From contig JAICKU010000011.1 of assembly GCA_025927765.1 (NCBI GenBank), positions 1 through 64,000 on the forward strand: a stretch of 64,000 bases of DNA, written 5' to 3'. Position 1 is the first letter of the stretch; each line of letters begins with the position of its first letter. A model generated the notes under the pieces. The model ran no database searches, had not been told where the DNA came from, and saw only the letters and a list, made by a program, of their open reading frames with translations. Position numbers and translations under genes: made by a program. This document shows positions 30,612-39,920 of the stretch, piece after piece. Origin of the DNA: Burkholderiales bacterium. GTDB lineage: Bacteria > Pseudomonadota > Gammaproteobacteria > Burkholderiales > Casimicrobiaceae.

Positions 30612-32120
30612 ATGACCACCGTCGTCAACCAGGTTCGCCGCGCGTTCTATCGCGACTCGGTCGCCCTCATGCGCATCTCGCGCGCGGTTGCCGCGCTTCC
30701 GGGCGTCGGCGACGCGGCGCTCATGATCGGCTCGACGACCAACAAGAAGCTGATGCAGGACGCCGGGTTGCTCAATGCCGACGGCGAAGGGGCGTCGCCG
30801 AACGACCTCGTCTTCGCCGTCACGGCCGACACTCTGGAGAATGCAAACTCGGCGCTCGCCGAGGCTGCGCGCCTGCTCGACGAGCCGAGCACGTCCGAGC
30901 AAGGCGACGCGCGCTGGCACCCGAAATCGCTCGACACCGCGCTCTCGCAGTTGCCGGGCGCCAACATTGCGCTGATTTCGGTGCCCGGCGAATTCGCAGC
31001 GGCCGAGGCGCGGCGCGCGCTGAACCGCGGCCTGCACGTGATGATGTTCAGCGACAACGTGCCCGTCGCCGACGAGGTCGCGCTGAAGCAGGACGCGCGT
31101 GCCCGCGGACTGCTGATGATGGGCCCCGATTGCGGCACGTCGATCATCGGCGGCGTCCCCCTCGCGTTCGCGAACGTGATCGCGCGCGGCGACATCGGCA
31201 TCGTCGGGGCGTCGGGAACCGGCTTGCAGGAAGTGTCGACGTTGATCGCCCGCCACGGCGGTGGCGTGTCGCACGCGATCGGCGTGGGCGGCCGCGACCT
31301 CAAGCAGGCGGTCGGCGGCATCACGACGCTGATGGCGTTCGACGCGCTCGACCGCGATCCGGGCACGCGACAGATCGTGCTGATCTCGAAACCGCCCGAG
31401 GCGTCGGTGGCGAACGCCGTGCTCGAGCGGATCGGCCAAAGCGACAAGAAAGTGTCGATCTGCTTCATCGGGACGGGCGAGATGCGCGTGCCGCCGAATG
31501 CCGCGCTCTTCTCCGACCTGCGATCGACCGCCGAAAGCGCGCTCGGGGGCAAGCGCATCGGATGGCAAGGCACGGCGCCGTCGCCGGCGGAGCTCGCGCG
31601 CCGCGTCGGCCGAGGCCGCACGCGCGTGCGCGGACTCTTCTCCGGAGGCACGATGTGCGCCGAAGCGCAGGTGTTCTTCGGCCGCGCGGGCGTCGAAGTC
31701 ACGTCGAACGTGCCGATTCCCGGGGTGCGCGAGGCGGACGCCGGTTCGAGGGAGGGCAACGTCCTGCTCGATCTCGGCGACGACGAGTACACGGTCGGCC
31801 GGCCGCATCCGATGATCGACGCGACGCTACGCAATCGCATGCTCGCCGAGACGCTCGCGGACGATCGCACGGCGGTCGTGCTGCTCGACGTCGTCATCGG
31901 CTACGGCGCCCACGCCGATCCCGCGAGCGAACTCGTGTCGGCCTTACCCGACGCGCGAGCGAGGCAGGCGGTCGTGATCACGTCCGTTTGCGGCACCGAG
32001 GACGATCCGCAAAGCTATTCGCGCCAGGCGCGCGTGCTCGAGGATGCGGGTGTCGTCGTCGCGCCGTCGAATGCGCACGCGGCGGAAATCGCGCTCGACG
32101 TGCTGCGCGCGCTCGCCTAG
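30612..32120 (+). CDS. fdrA: FdrA-like acyl-CoA synthetase-fold protein (AllF-like)
   Basis: RAFYRDSVALMRISRAVAALPGVGDAALMIGSTTNKKLM; GLLMMGPDCGTSIIGGVPLAFANVI; GVGGRDLKQAVGGI. Confidence 0.9.
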   Translation: MTTVVNQVRRAFYRDSVALMRISRAVAALPGVGDAALMIGSTTNKKLMQDAGLLNADGEGASPNDLVFAVTADTLENANSALAEAARLLDEPSTSEQGDARWHPKSLDTALSQLPGANIALISVPGEFAAAEARRALNRGLHVMMFSDNVPVADEVALKQDARARGLLMMGPDCGTSIIGGVPLAFANVIARGDIGIVGASGTGLQEVSTLIARHGGGVSHAIGVGGRDLKQAVGGITTLMAFDALDRDPGTRQIVLISKPPEASVANAVLERIGQSDKKVSICFIGTGEMRVPPNAALFSDLRSTAESALGGKRIGWQGTAPSPAELARRVGRGRTRVRGLFSGGTMCAEAQVFFGRAGVEVTSNVPIPGVREADAGSREGNVLLDLGDDEYTVGRPHPMIDATLRNRMLAETLADDRTAVVLLDVVIGYGAHADPASELVSALPDARARQAVVITSVCGTEDDPQSYSRQARVLEDAGVVVAPSNAHAAEIALDVLRALA

Positions 32121-32124
32121 AACC

Positions 32125-33012
32125 TCATCGGACGAGCGCCGCGCAGACGGCCACGGCGCCCGCGAGGCAATCCCAGCCGGACGTGTGACCGACGGCGTCG
32201 ACGGCGTCGAGGCACGCGTCGAGCGACGGCTGCCCCGGCTGCAGCAGACATGCGAGCACATCGAACAGCACGATCGATGCTTCGCCGGTCGACGCGCAGC
32301 GAAGGTACGCGTGGCTCACGAGGTTCGTCGCGTGCGCCGCACGAGGCAGAACGGCGTCCGCCAGCCGCGACGCGATCGCGCCGTGACCGAAGAAGTTCAA
32401 CGCCGCCATCACCCCGCACAGGTAATCGTCGCCCGACGGCGTGAGACCGCCGCCGAGGCCGATCAGCGCCTCGACGTCCGGCACCGGCTCCTCGCGACTC
32501 GAAAGCGACGTCGCGAGCCACGCGCGGAGCGCCGCGATCGTCGGGGCCGACGCCTCGAGCAGCCGATCGTTCCCGGCACGCGACGTGCCGTCCGGCACGC
32601 CTAGCAGCGGACCATAGCCGCCCGGTGCGCGTGCCGCGACCGACGCCGCAAGCCGCGCGAGACCCGCGCGCAGTACTCCCGCGTCGACCCCGCGCGGCCC
32701 GGCCGGGCGCGTCCATACCTGGGCGCCCTCGAAATCGATGCGAAAGCGTCCATCGATATGGAGCGACATGCCGTCGCGCACGACGTCGACATTCGGCGCG
32801 AGCCCGCGAGCGGCCCAGGCCACACGTTCCTCGCAGAGCGCGTTCAGCGGCCCCGCGCGAAGGCCGAGCTGACCGAAGCACACGAGGTCGTCGCCGAAGC
32901 GAACGTAGAAGCTGCGCTGGAACACCGCGAGCACGCCGCCGCGGTCGTGCGCGCGCAGCGTGTCGGCGGCGCGGCTGCCGACGACGACGACGTTGATGCG
33001 CGCGTGCGGCAC
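32125..33012 (-). CDS. DUF2877 domain-containing protein (YlbF/AllH-like)
   Basis: LIGLGGGLTPSGDDYLCGVMAALNFFG. Confidence 0.85.
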   Translation of the reverse strand: MPHARINVVVVGSRAADTLRAHDRGGVLAVFQRSFYVRFGDDLVCFGQLGLRAGPLNALCEERVAWAARGLAPNVDVVRDGMSLHIDGRFRIDFEGAQVWTRPAGPRGVDAGVLRAGLARLAASVAARAPGGYGPLLGVPDGTSRAGNDRLLEASAPTIAALRAWLATSLSSREEPVPDVEALIGLGGGLTPSGDDYLCGVMAALNFFGHGAIASRLADAVLPRAAHATNLVSHAYLRCASTGEASIVLFDVLACLLQPGQPSLDACLDAVDAVGHTSGWDCLAGAVAVCAALVR

Positions 33013-33031
33013 GGTCGGCGCGCCGCCGACA

Positions 33032-33994
33032 TCAGTCGGCGACGATGTGCGTCCCTGCTTGGCCGCGAAGGACCGGCACGGCGTCCTCGAGCCGGCCGAT
33101 CATCACTCGACGGCCGCCGCCTTCGAGAAACTGGATCGCGGCGTCGATCTTCGGTCCCATGCTGCCCGGCGGGAACTGTCCTTCGGCGTGCCACTTGCGG
33201 ACTTCGGCGAGCGTGACCCGGTCGAGCGGGCGCTGGTCCGGCTTGCCGAAGTTGATGGCGACACGCGGGACCGCCGTGAGGATCATCAGGTCGTCGATAT
33301 GCAGCACGTTCGCCATGAGCGCCGACGTGCGATCCTTGTCGATGACCGCCTCGACACCCCGCCGCTGGCCCCTGCCGCTGCGCACGACCGGCACACCGCC
33401 GCCGCCGCCGGCGATGACGACCGCGCCGCTCTTCGCGACCGTCTGCACGAGCGAGATGTCGACGATGTGCCGCGGACGCGGTGAAGGCACGACGTGGCGC
33501 CAGCCCCTGCCGGAATCCTCGCGCATCTGCCAGCCGAGTTCCTCCTGCAGCGCCTTCGCCTCCTGCTCGGTGTAGAAGTAGCCGATCGGCTTCGATGGAT
33601 TGGCGAACGCGGGATCGTTCGGGTCGACTTCGACCTGCGTCAGCAGGCACACGACGTGGCGAGGATTGCCCTTGGCGCGCAGCGCGTTTTCGAGCGCCTG
33701 CATCAGCAGATAGGCGATACCGCCCTGGCTGTGCGCGACACAGATGTCGAGCGACATCGGCTCGACGCGCTGGCGCGCGATCGACTGGCGCATGAGGATC
33801 TTGCCGACGACCGGGCCGTTGCCGTGCGTGATGATGAGCTCGTTGCCGAGCTCCATGACGGGCAACAGCGCGTCGCCAAGCCTGGCCGCCACCTCGGCCT
33901 GCTCCGAAGGCGTGCCGCGAATGCCTTCGGGATGCGTGGCATTGCCGCCTATCGCGATCACCAGGCGCTCCGGAATGCCATTGGCGTTCGACAT
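33032..33994 (-). CDS. carbamate kinase family protein (YbcF/AllK-like)
   Basis: RLVIAIGGNATHPEG; ELIITHGNGPVVGKILMRQ; VAINFGKPDQRPLDRVTLAEVRKWHAEGQFPPGSMGPKIDAAIQFLE. Confidence 0.93.
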   Translation of the reverse strand: MSNANGIPERLVIAIGGNATHPEGIRGTPSEQAEVAARLGDALLPVMELGNELIITHGNGPVVGKILMRQSIARQRVEPMSLDICVAHSQGGIAYLLMQALENALRAKGNPRHVVCLLTQVEVDPNDPAFANPSKPIGYFYTEQEAKALQEELGWQMREDSGRGWRHVVPSPRPRHIVDISLVQTVAKSGAVVIAGGGGGVPVVRSGRGQRRGVEAVIDKDRTSALMANVLHIDDLMILTAVPRVAINFGKPDQRPLDRVTLAEVRKWHAEGQFPPGSMGPKIDAAIQFLEGGGRRVMIGRLEDAVPVLRGQAGTHIVAD

Positions 33995-34097
33995 CGGTGA
34001 TTCCTCGAATCCACCCGCCGCAAGTCGCCGCGCACGCAGTGCGCGCGCGGCGGGGCGCAAGGCGGGTAGATTAAGGCATCGCGCGCGCTTGTGCGAG

Positions 34098-34111
34098 TTT
34101 TTCGAAATTTT
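34098..34111. promoter_or_regulatory. putative degenerate operator between divergent carbamate kinase and DUF1116-2 genes
   Basis: TTTTTCGAAATTTT, 11/14 match to TATTTCGAAATTCC. Confidence 0.45.
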
Positions 34112-34226
34112 TCGACTGTGGCACGATCGACGGTTACTTCGATCTTTATTGCCTGCGCTCGCCGCGCTCCGGTATCATCGGACGCGGCGTCACGCGACCG
34201 CCAGAAACGACGAGGAGAAACGCGCC

Positions 34227-35477
34227 GTGCAGAAGATCGAACTCGCGAACAGGGAAGCGCTGCGCACTATTCTCGACGGGCAGCCGGTGCTCGTCGACGT
34301 GCAGCCCGCGGGCAGCGTGATCGAGGGTCTCGGCAGGAACGTGATCCTCCACTCCGGTCCCCCGATCTCATGGGAGCGGATGTGCGGGCCGATGCGTGGA
34401 GCGGTATGCGGCATCGCCGTGTTCGAAGGCTGGGTCGCCGACCTCGACGACGCGGCGCGCGCCGCGGCAAGCGGCCGGTTCGCCTTCCACCCGAACCACC
34501 ATTTCGGCGCGGTCGGTCCGATGACCGGCATGACGACGATGAGCCAGCCGGTGATGATCGTCGAGAACAAGGCGTTCGGAAACCGCGCCTACTGCACGAT
34601 CAACGAGGGCCTCGGCAAGGTGATGCGCTTCGGCGGCAACGACGCCGAAGTGCTCGAGCGGCTGCGCTGGATCGCCGATGTGCTCGGGCCGGCGCTTTCC
34701 GCGGCGCTGACGGCGAGCGGTGGCCTCGGTCTCAAGAGCATCATCGCGCGCGGCCTCGCCATGGGCGACGAGATGCATCAGCGCAACGTCGCGTGCTCGG
34801 CGCTGTTCCTGCGCGAGATCGCACCTTCGCTCGCACGCACGTCTCGCGATCGCGACACGCTCGCCGAAGTGATGGCGTTCATCGGCAGGAACGACCAGTT
34901 CTTCCTGAACGTGGCGATGGCGATGGGCAAGGCGATGACGGACCCCGCGAGCGGCATCGACGGCTCGTCGATCGTCACCGTGATGTGCCGCAACGGCACC
35001 GACTTCGGCGTGCGCGTGAGCGGCACCGGCGATCGCTGGTACACCGCGCCGGTCGAGATGCCGGTCGGCCTCTTCTTCCCCGGCTACTCGCAACGCGACG
35101 CGAATCCCGACATGGGCGATTCCGCGATCGTCGAAACGATCGGCCTCGGCGGTTTCGCGATGGCCACCGCGCCGGCAGTCGCGGGCTTCGTCGGCGCCGG
35201 TTCCGCGCGCGACGCGGCCAACTACACGAACGCGATGTACGAGATCACCGTCGGCCGCAATGCCGAGTGGACGATGCCGAATCTCGACTTCGCCGGCGTG
35301 CCGACGGGCATCGACATCCGCAAGGTTCTCGCGACCGGCCAGGCACCGGTGATCAATACCGGAATCGCGCACCGCGAGGCGGGTGTCGGCCAGGTCGGTG
35401 CAGGTATCGTGCGCGCTCCGCTCGCATGCTTCGAGCAGGCACTAACCGGACTCGCGCAGCAACTGGGCGTCGACTGA
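34227..35477 (+). CDS. DUF1116 domain-containing protein (YlbE/AllG-like), paralog 2
   Basis: GTG start after gaggag; GPPISWERMCGPMRGAVCGIAVFEGWVADLDDAAR; clear paralog of 29297-30559. Confidence 0.9.
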   Translation: MQKIELANREALRTILDGQPVLVDVQPAGSVIEGLGRNVILHSGPPISWERMCGPMRGAVCGIAVFEGWVADLDDAARAAASGRFAFHPNHHFGAVGPMTGMTTMSQPVMIVENKAFGNRAYCTINEGLGKVMRFGGNDAEVLERLRWIADVLGPALSAALTASGGLGLKSIIARGLAMGDEMHQRNVACSALFLREIAPSLARTSRDRDTLAEVMAFIGRNDQFFLNVAMAMGKAMTDPASGIDGSSIVTVMCRNGTDFGVRVSGTGDRWYTAPVEMPVGLFFPGYSQRDANPDMGDSAIVETIGLGGFAMATAPAVAGFVGAGSARDAANYTNAMYEITVGRNAEWTMPNLDFAGVPTGIDIRKVLATGQAPVINTGIAHREAGVGQVGAGIVRAPLACFEQALTGLAQQLGVD

Positions 35478-35535
35478 GAGACCGGCAAGGCATGAATTCT
35501 CGGTTTGGCGACGACGCTAACGAAGGCGATAGAAG

Positions 35536-36306
35536 ATGCTGAAGGAACATGTGCGCCAGGACCGAGCGGCGAGCGGAGGGGCCTCGTTCTCCGGCTCGCC
35601 GTCGCCGACGAGCGAAGTCGCGTCGCGAACGCTCGCCGGCGAGACGTTCGAACGGCTGCGCCGCGACATCCTCACGGCACGCCTGCCCCCGGGCACGAAG
35701 CTCCGCTTCGATTACCTGCGCAAGACCTACAAGGTCGGGCTGAGCCCGCTTCGCGAGGCGCTGTCGCGGCTGGCCGAGAACCGTCTCGTCGTCGCAACCG
35801 GGCAGCGCGGGTTTCGGGTGCCGTCGGTGTCCGCGCAGGACATCATGGACATCGCGATGGTGCGCAAGGAAATCGAAGCGCTCGCGCTGCGCCTGTCGAT
35901 CGAATACGGCGACGACGCATGGGAGGCGAACATGGTCGCCGCTCGCCACAAGGTGGCCCTGCTCGAGAAGGCCGGCAAAAACGTCGCCGAGGACGTCTGG
36001 GAGACGCGCCACCGCGATTTCCACCGCACGCTCGTCTCGGCCTGCCGATCGGAATGCCTGCTCCATCTTCACGGCCTGCTGAGCGACCAGTTCGATCGCT
36101 ATCGCCGGCTCTCGGCGAAGAGCCGACTGCCCAATTCGCCGCGCTCGCTGATCCACCAGCGGCTCCTCGACGCCGTGCTCGCTCGCAACGCCGACCTCGC
36201 CGTCAAGCTTCTGTGCGACCACATCGACGAAGCGACGAAGCTGATCGTCGCCGGACTCTCGTCGCCCGAGAAGCGGGCGCGAAAGAAGAACGGCGCCCGC
36301 GCGTGA
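35536..36306 (+). CDS. GntR-family transcriptional regulator (FCD-type ligand domain)
   Basis: N-terminal wHTH AGETFERLRRDILTARLPPGTKLRFDYLRKTYKVGLSPLREALSRLAENRLVV. Confidence 0.92.
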   Translation: MLKEHVRQDRAASGGASFSGSPSPTSEVASRTLAGETFERLRRDILTARLPPGTKLRFDYLRKTYKVGLSPLREALSRLAENRLVVATGQRGFRVPSVSAQDIMDIAMVRKEIEALALRLSIEYGDDAWEANMVAARHKVALLEKAGKNVAEDVWETRHRDFHRTLVSACRSECLLHLHGLLSDQFDRYRRLSAKSRLPNSPRSLIHQRLLDAVLARNADLAVKLLCDHIDEATKLIVAGLSSPEKRARKKNGARA

Positions 36307-36385
36307 ACGCTTCGTGGTAACCGGCAACGCCCGCGACCCCGCGCGTCGCTTCGATTCCACCCGTCATCGAACACAGGAGGGCGTC

Positions 36386-37420
36386 ATGATCCGTCTCTCG
36401 AGAACCGTGGCGCTCGTGCTGATGTGCGCGCTCGCAGCGGGTACGGCGAGCGCGCAGGACAAGGTGAAGATCCACTTCACGCTGGACTGGAAGCTGCAGG
36501 GCATTCACGCGTGGTTCTTCTGGGCGAAGGAAAAGGGCTACCTCGCGAAGGAGAACATCGACGTCACGATCGACCAGGGCGACGGGTCCGCCTACACGGT
36601 GACGCGCATCATGTCCGGCACCTACGATGCGGGCTTCGGCGACGTCAACGCGATCATCCAGAACACCGCGCAGCGGCCGGGTGTCGCGCCGGTCATGGTC
36701 TACATGATCTACAGCAAGGCGCCCTTCGCGCTGTTGACGAAGGCAACCAGCCCGATCAAGACCGTGGCGGACATGCGCGGCCACAAGCTCGGCGCGCCGG
36801 CCGGCTCGGCCGCGCTCACGCTGTTTCCGCTGCTGGCCGAGAAGAATGGACTGCCGATGAGCGCCGTTACCGTCGAGAACATGACGCCGGCGCTCCAGGA
36901 GCCGCTCCTTCTGCGGAACGAGGTCGACGCGTCCGCCGTGTTCACCGCAACGAGCTACATGAACCTCGTCGCGCTGGGTCTCGATCCCGACAAGGATTTT
37001 CGCTGGCTCTACTATACGGACTACGGCCTTAACCTGTATTCCAACGGGGTGATGGTCTCGCAGAAGCTCATCAAAGAGCATCCCGAAGCGGTGAGGGGTC
37101 TGCTGCGCGCGCTCGCGCGCTCGATGCGCGAAGTGCTCGAGCATCCCGACGAGGCGATGGCGCTTCTCGCGAAGTCGCAGCCGCTTCTCAACAAGGACAT
37201 CGAGAAGCGGCGCCTGCTGTACGTGACGCGTACGCTGATCGACACGCCGGAGAGCCGGCAAATCGGCGTCGGCGACATTTCGGACAAGCGGATGGCCGAC
37301 TCCATCGGCGCCGTGGTGAAGGCGTACAACCTGCCGCGGACGCCGAGCGTCGCCGAAGTGTTCGATCGCTCGTTCCTGCCGCCGAAAGCCGAGCGCACGC
37401 TGCCGCCGCTTTCTAACTGA
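36386..37420 (+). CDS. orphan ABC transporter substrate-binding protein (NMT1/THI5-like)
   Basis: KIHFTLDWKLQGIHAWFFWAKEKGYLAKENIDVTIDQGDGS; collinear with the SBP at 18842-19891; no adjacent permease/ATPase. Confidence 0.9.
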   Translation: MIRLSRTVALVLMCALAAGTASAQDKVKIHFTLDWKLQGIHAWFFWAKEKGYLAKENIDVTIDQGDGSAYTVTRIMSGTYDAGFGDVNAIIQNTAQRPGVAPVMVYMIYSKAPFALLTKATSPIKTVADMRGHKLGAPAGSAALTLFPLLAEKNGLPMSAVTVENMTPALQEPLLLRNEVDASAVFTATSYMNLVALGLDPDKDFRWLYYTDYGLNLYSNGVMVSQKLIKEHPEAVRGLLRALARSMREVLEHPDEAMALLAKSQPLLNKDIEKRRLLYVTRTLIDTPESRQIGVGDISDKRMADSIGAVVKAYNLPRTPSVAEVFDRSFLPPKAERTLPPLSN

Positions 37421-37438
37421 GCCACGCAGCCGTCGCCA

Positions 37439-38917
37439 GTGCCTACGGTGATCGACGAGCACGCCGTCGTGGACGCTCTCGACTGCGCCTACGTTCTTCC
37501 GTCGCCGCGCGCCGATGTCGCGACTAATCGGCGGATGACTTTTGCGAGCGGCCGAATCGCCACGGTGGAGTCGTGCGATCCGGCCACGGTGCGGCCGATC
37601 CTCGCCCTCCCCGCGCTCGTCAACGCGCACGACCACGCGCGACCCGTCCGCGCGAGCTCGTTCGGCGCCGGCGACAAACCGCTCGAAGCCTGGCTGCATT
37701 ACTCGGCGATGCTGCCGCCGGTCGATCCTTATCTTGCCACGGCGGTTTCGCTCGCGCGAAGCGCGCTCGGCGGTGCGGGAACCGTCATGGTCCATTACAC
37801 CCGCGTGCAGGGGATCACGGACCTCGTCACCGAAGCGCAGCAGGTCGCGCGCGCCGCGCGCGATGTCGGCGTCCGCGTGGGCTTCGCGGTGGCGCTTCGC
37901 GACATCAATCCGCTGGTGTACGGACCTTCCGAACCCATCCTTGCCCGGCTGCCGCCGCCCGTGCGCGCGGAAATCGAGCGACGCTTCCCGGACCGTGCGC
38001 CCGCCGTCCACGACATGCTGGCGGGCGTGGATGCGATCGCGGCCGCGTGCGACGAACCGGACTTCAACGTGCAGTACGGCCCGGCCGGCGTCCAATGGTG
38101 CTCGCCGGCGCTGCTTGGCGCGGTGAGCGAAGCCTCGGCTCGCACGGGGCGGCGCGTGCACATGCACCTGCTGGAAACGCGCTACCAGCGCGAATGGGCG
38201 GATCGCGAATTCCCGCAGGGAATCGTCGTTCATCTCGACGAGATCGGGTTGCTCAGCCCACGGCTGACGCTCGCGCATTGCACGTGGGCCCGACCCGACG
38301 AGCTCGAGCTCATCGCGATGCGCGGCGCGACGATCGCGGTCAATACGAGCTCGAACCTTGGCATCCGCTCGGGCGTGGCGCCCGTCGCCGAAATGATCCG
38401 CCGCGGCTGCCGCGTCGCGCTCGGGCTCGATGGCCTCGCGCTCGACGAGGACGACGACGCACTGCGTGAGTTGCGCCTTGGTTATCTGCTGCACACCGGA
38501 ACCGGATTCGCGATCGACGTCGACCGCGCAACGATGCTTGAGATCGCCGTGGAAAACGGCCGGCGGTCGGTCCTCAACGTCAGCGATGCGATCGCGCTTG
38601 CGCCCGGCGCGCCCGCGGACGTGCTCGTGCTCGACTGGCAGCAGCTCGACGCCGATCGCCTGCTTCCTGCGTCTGATCCGCGCGCGCTGCTGTTCTCCCG
38701 CGCCACGGCTCGCCACGTCGATGCGCTGATTGTCGCGGGCAGGACCGTCGTGCGGCAGGGCGAGGTCGTGGGCGTCGATTTCCCCGCGCTGCAAGCGGAG
38801 CTGCTCGCGCGGCTTCGCGCCGGGATCGCCCAAAACGCGGATCTCGCCGTTGCGCTTCCCTCTCTGACGGGCGCGATCGCCGCGAGCCTCGAACCCCGAT
38901 ACGCCTGCTGCTGGTAA
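37439..38917 (+). CDS. metal-dependent amidohydrolase (cytosine deaminase/chlorohydrolase-like)
   Basis: NAHDHARP (HxH), HMHLLETRYQREW, LAHCTWARPDELELIAMRGATIAVNTSSNLGIRSG, ALGLDGLALDEDDD; GTG start. Confidence 0.85.
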   Translation: MPTVIDEHAVVDALDCAYVLPSPRADVATNRRMTFASGRIATVESCDPATVRPILALPALVNAHDHARPVRASSFGAGDKPLEAWLHYSAMLPPVDPYLATAVSLARSALGGAGTVMVHYTRVQGITDLVTEAQQVARAARDVGVRVGFAVALRDINPLVYGPSEPILARLPPPVRAEIERRFPDRAPAVHDMLAGVDAIAAACDEPDFNVQYGPAGVQWCSPALLGAVSEASARTGRRVHMHLLETRYQREWADREFPQGIVVHLDEIGLLSPRLTLAHCTWARPDELELIAMRGATIAVNTSSNLGIRSGVAPVAEMIRRGCRVALGLDGLALDEDDDALRELRLGYLLHTGTGFAIDVDRATMLEIAVENGRRSVLNVSDAIALAPGAPADVLVLDWQQLDADRLLPASDPRALLFSRATARHVDALIVAGRTVVRQGEVVGVDFPALQAELLARLRAGIAQNADLAVALPSLTGAIAASLEPRYACCW

Positions 38918-38922
38918 AGGAC

Positions 38923-39891
38923 ATGAACGACGACCGCCGCGCACTTCCCCGGATCGACGCCGCGCCAGAGACCGTTCACTGGGGCTATTTCGACGCGCGC
39001 CTCGCGCCGGTCCTCACGATCGACAGCGGCGAGCGTGTGGTGATGTCGACAGTATCGGGAGCGCCCGAGTTGTTGCCGCCGCCGCCGTTCGAAATTCCGG
39101 CGTCGCTGCCCGCGATACACGCAGCGAATGGACCGCAGCGTTTTTTCGGTCACATGTGCACGGGGCCCGTGGCGATACGCGGGGCGAAGGCCGGGCAGAC
39201 GCTGCGCGTCGACATCGAGGCGATCGAGCCTCACTACGACTGGGGTCACAACGTCGTGCGACCGCTGTCGGGTGCGCTGCCCGACGATTTCGCGGAGACG
39301 CGTGTGACGCACATCGCACTCGACCGCCAACGGGGCATGTGGCGGCTTCCATGGGGGCAGGAGGTTCCGTTCCGGCCGTTCTTCGGCGTCATCGCCGTCG
39401 CGCCGCCGCCCGCGTGGGGCGCAATCCCGACGCCGCCGCCGCGACGTAACGGCGGCAACATCGACAACAAGGAGCTCGTTGCCGGATCGACGCTGTACCT
39501 GCCGATCTTCAACGACGGCGCACTGTTCTCGGTGGGCGACGGCCACGGCGCGCAGGGCGACGGCGAGGTGTGCGTCACGGCCGTTGAAACCGGACTGATC
39601 GGCACGTTCCGCCTGACGGTCGTCGACGACATGAAGCTCGAGTGGCCGCGCGCCGAGACGCCGACGCACGTGATCACCATGGCCTTCGACCCCGATCTCG
39701 ACACCTGCGTGCAGATCGCGCTGCGGCAGATGATCGACCTGCTGGTCGAGCGCGCCGGGATCGATCGCTACCAGGCGTACTCGCTCGTGAGCCTGGCAGG
39801 CGACCTGCGCGTGACGCAGGTCGTCAACGGCAACAAGGGCATCCACCTGATGCTCGAGAAGCGCTATCTCGAGCGCGTGCATCGGGCATAA
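38923..39891 (+). CDS. acetamidase/formamidase family protein
   Basis: [89 protein letters not shown]. Confidence 0.92.
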   Translation: MNDDRRALPRIDAAPETVHWGYFDARLAPVLTIDSGERVVMSTVSGAPELLPPPPFEIPASLPAIHAANGPQRFFGHMCTGPVAIRGAKAGQTLRVDIEAIEPHYDWGHNVVRPLSGALPDDFAETRVTHIALDRQRGMWRLPWGQEVPFRPFFGVIAVAPPPAWGAIPTPPPRRNGGNIDNKELVAGSTLYLPIFNDGALFSVGDGHGAQGDGEVCVTAVETGLIGTFRLTVVDDMKLEWPRAETPTHVITMAFDPDLDTCVQIALRQMIDLLVERAGIDRYQAYSLVSLAGDLRVTQVVNGNKGIHLMLEKRYLERVHRA

Positions 39892-39920
39892 TCGATGTCA
39901 GACCGATTGCCGGGTTGACC

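Noticed and set aside
36203-38944. 913-aa minus-strand ORF opposite the GntR, SBP and amidohydrolase genes
   Set aside because: Arg/His/Asp-rich antisense translation with no recognisable domain; plus-strand products are well supported.
39089-39101. TTCGAAATTCCGG, similar to the proposed operator
   Set aside because: Lies inside the acetamidase coding sequence (PFEIPASLP) and lacks the ATTTCGAAAT core and promoter context; probably coincidence.
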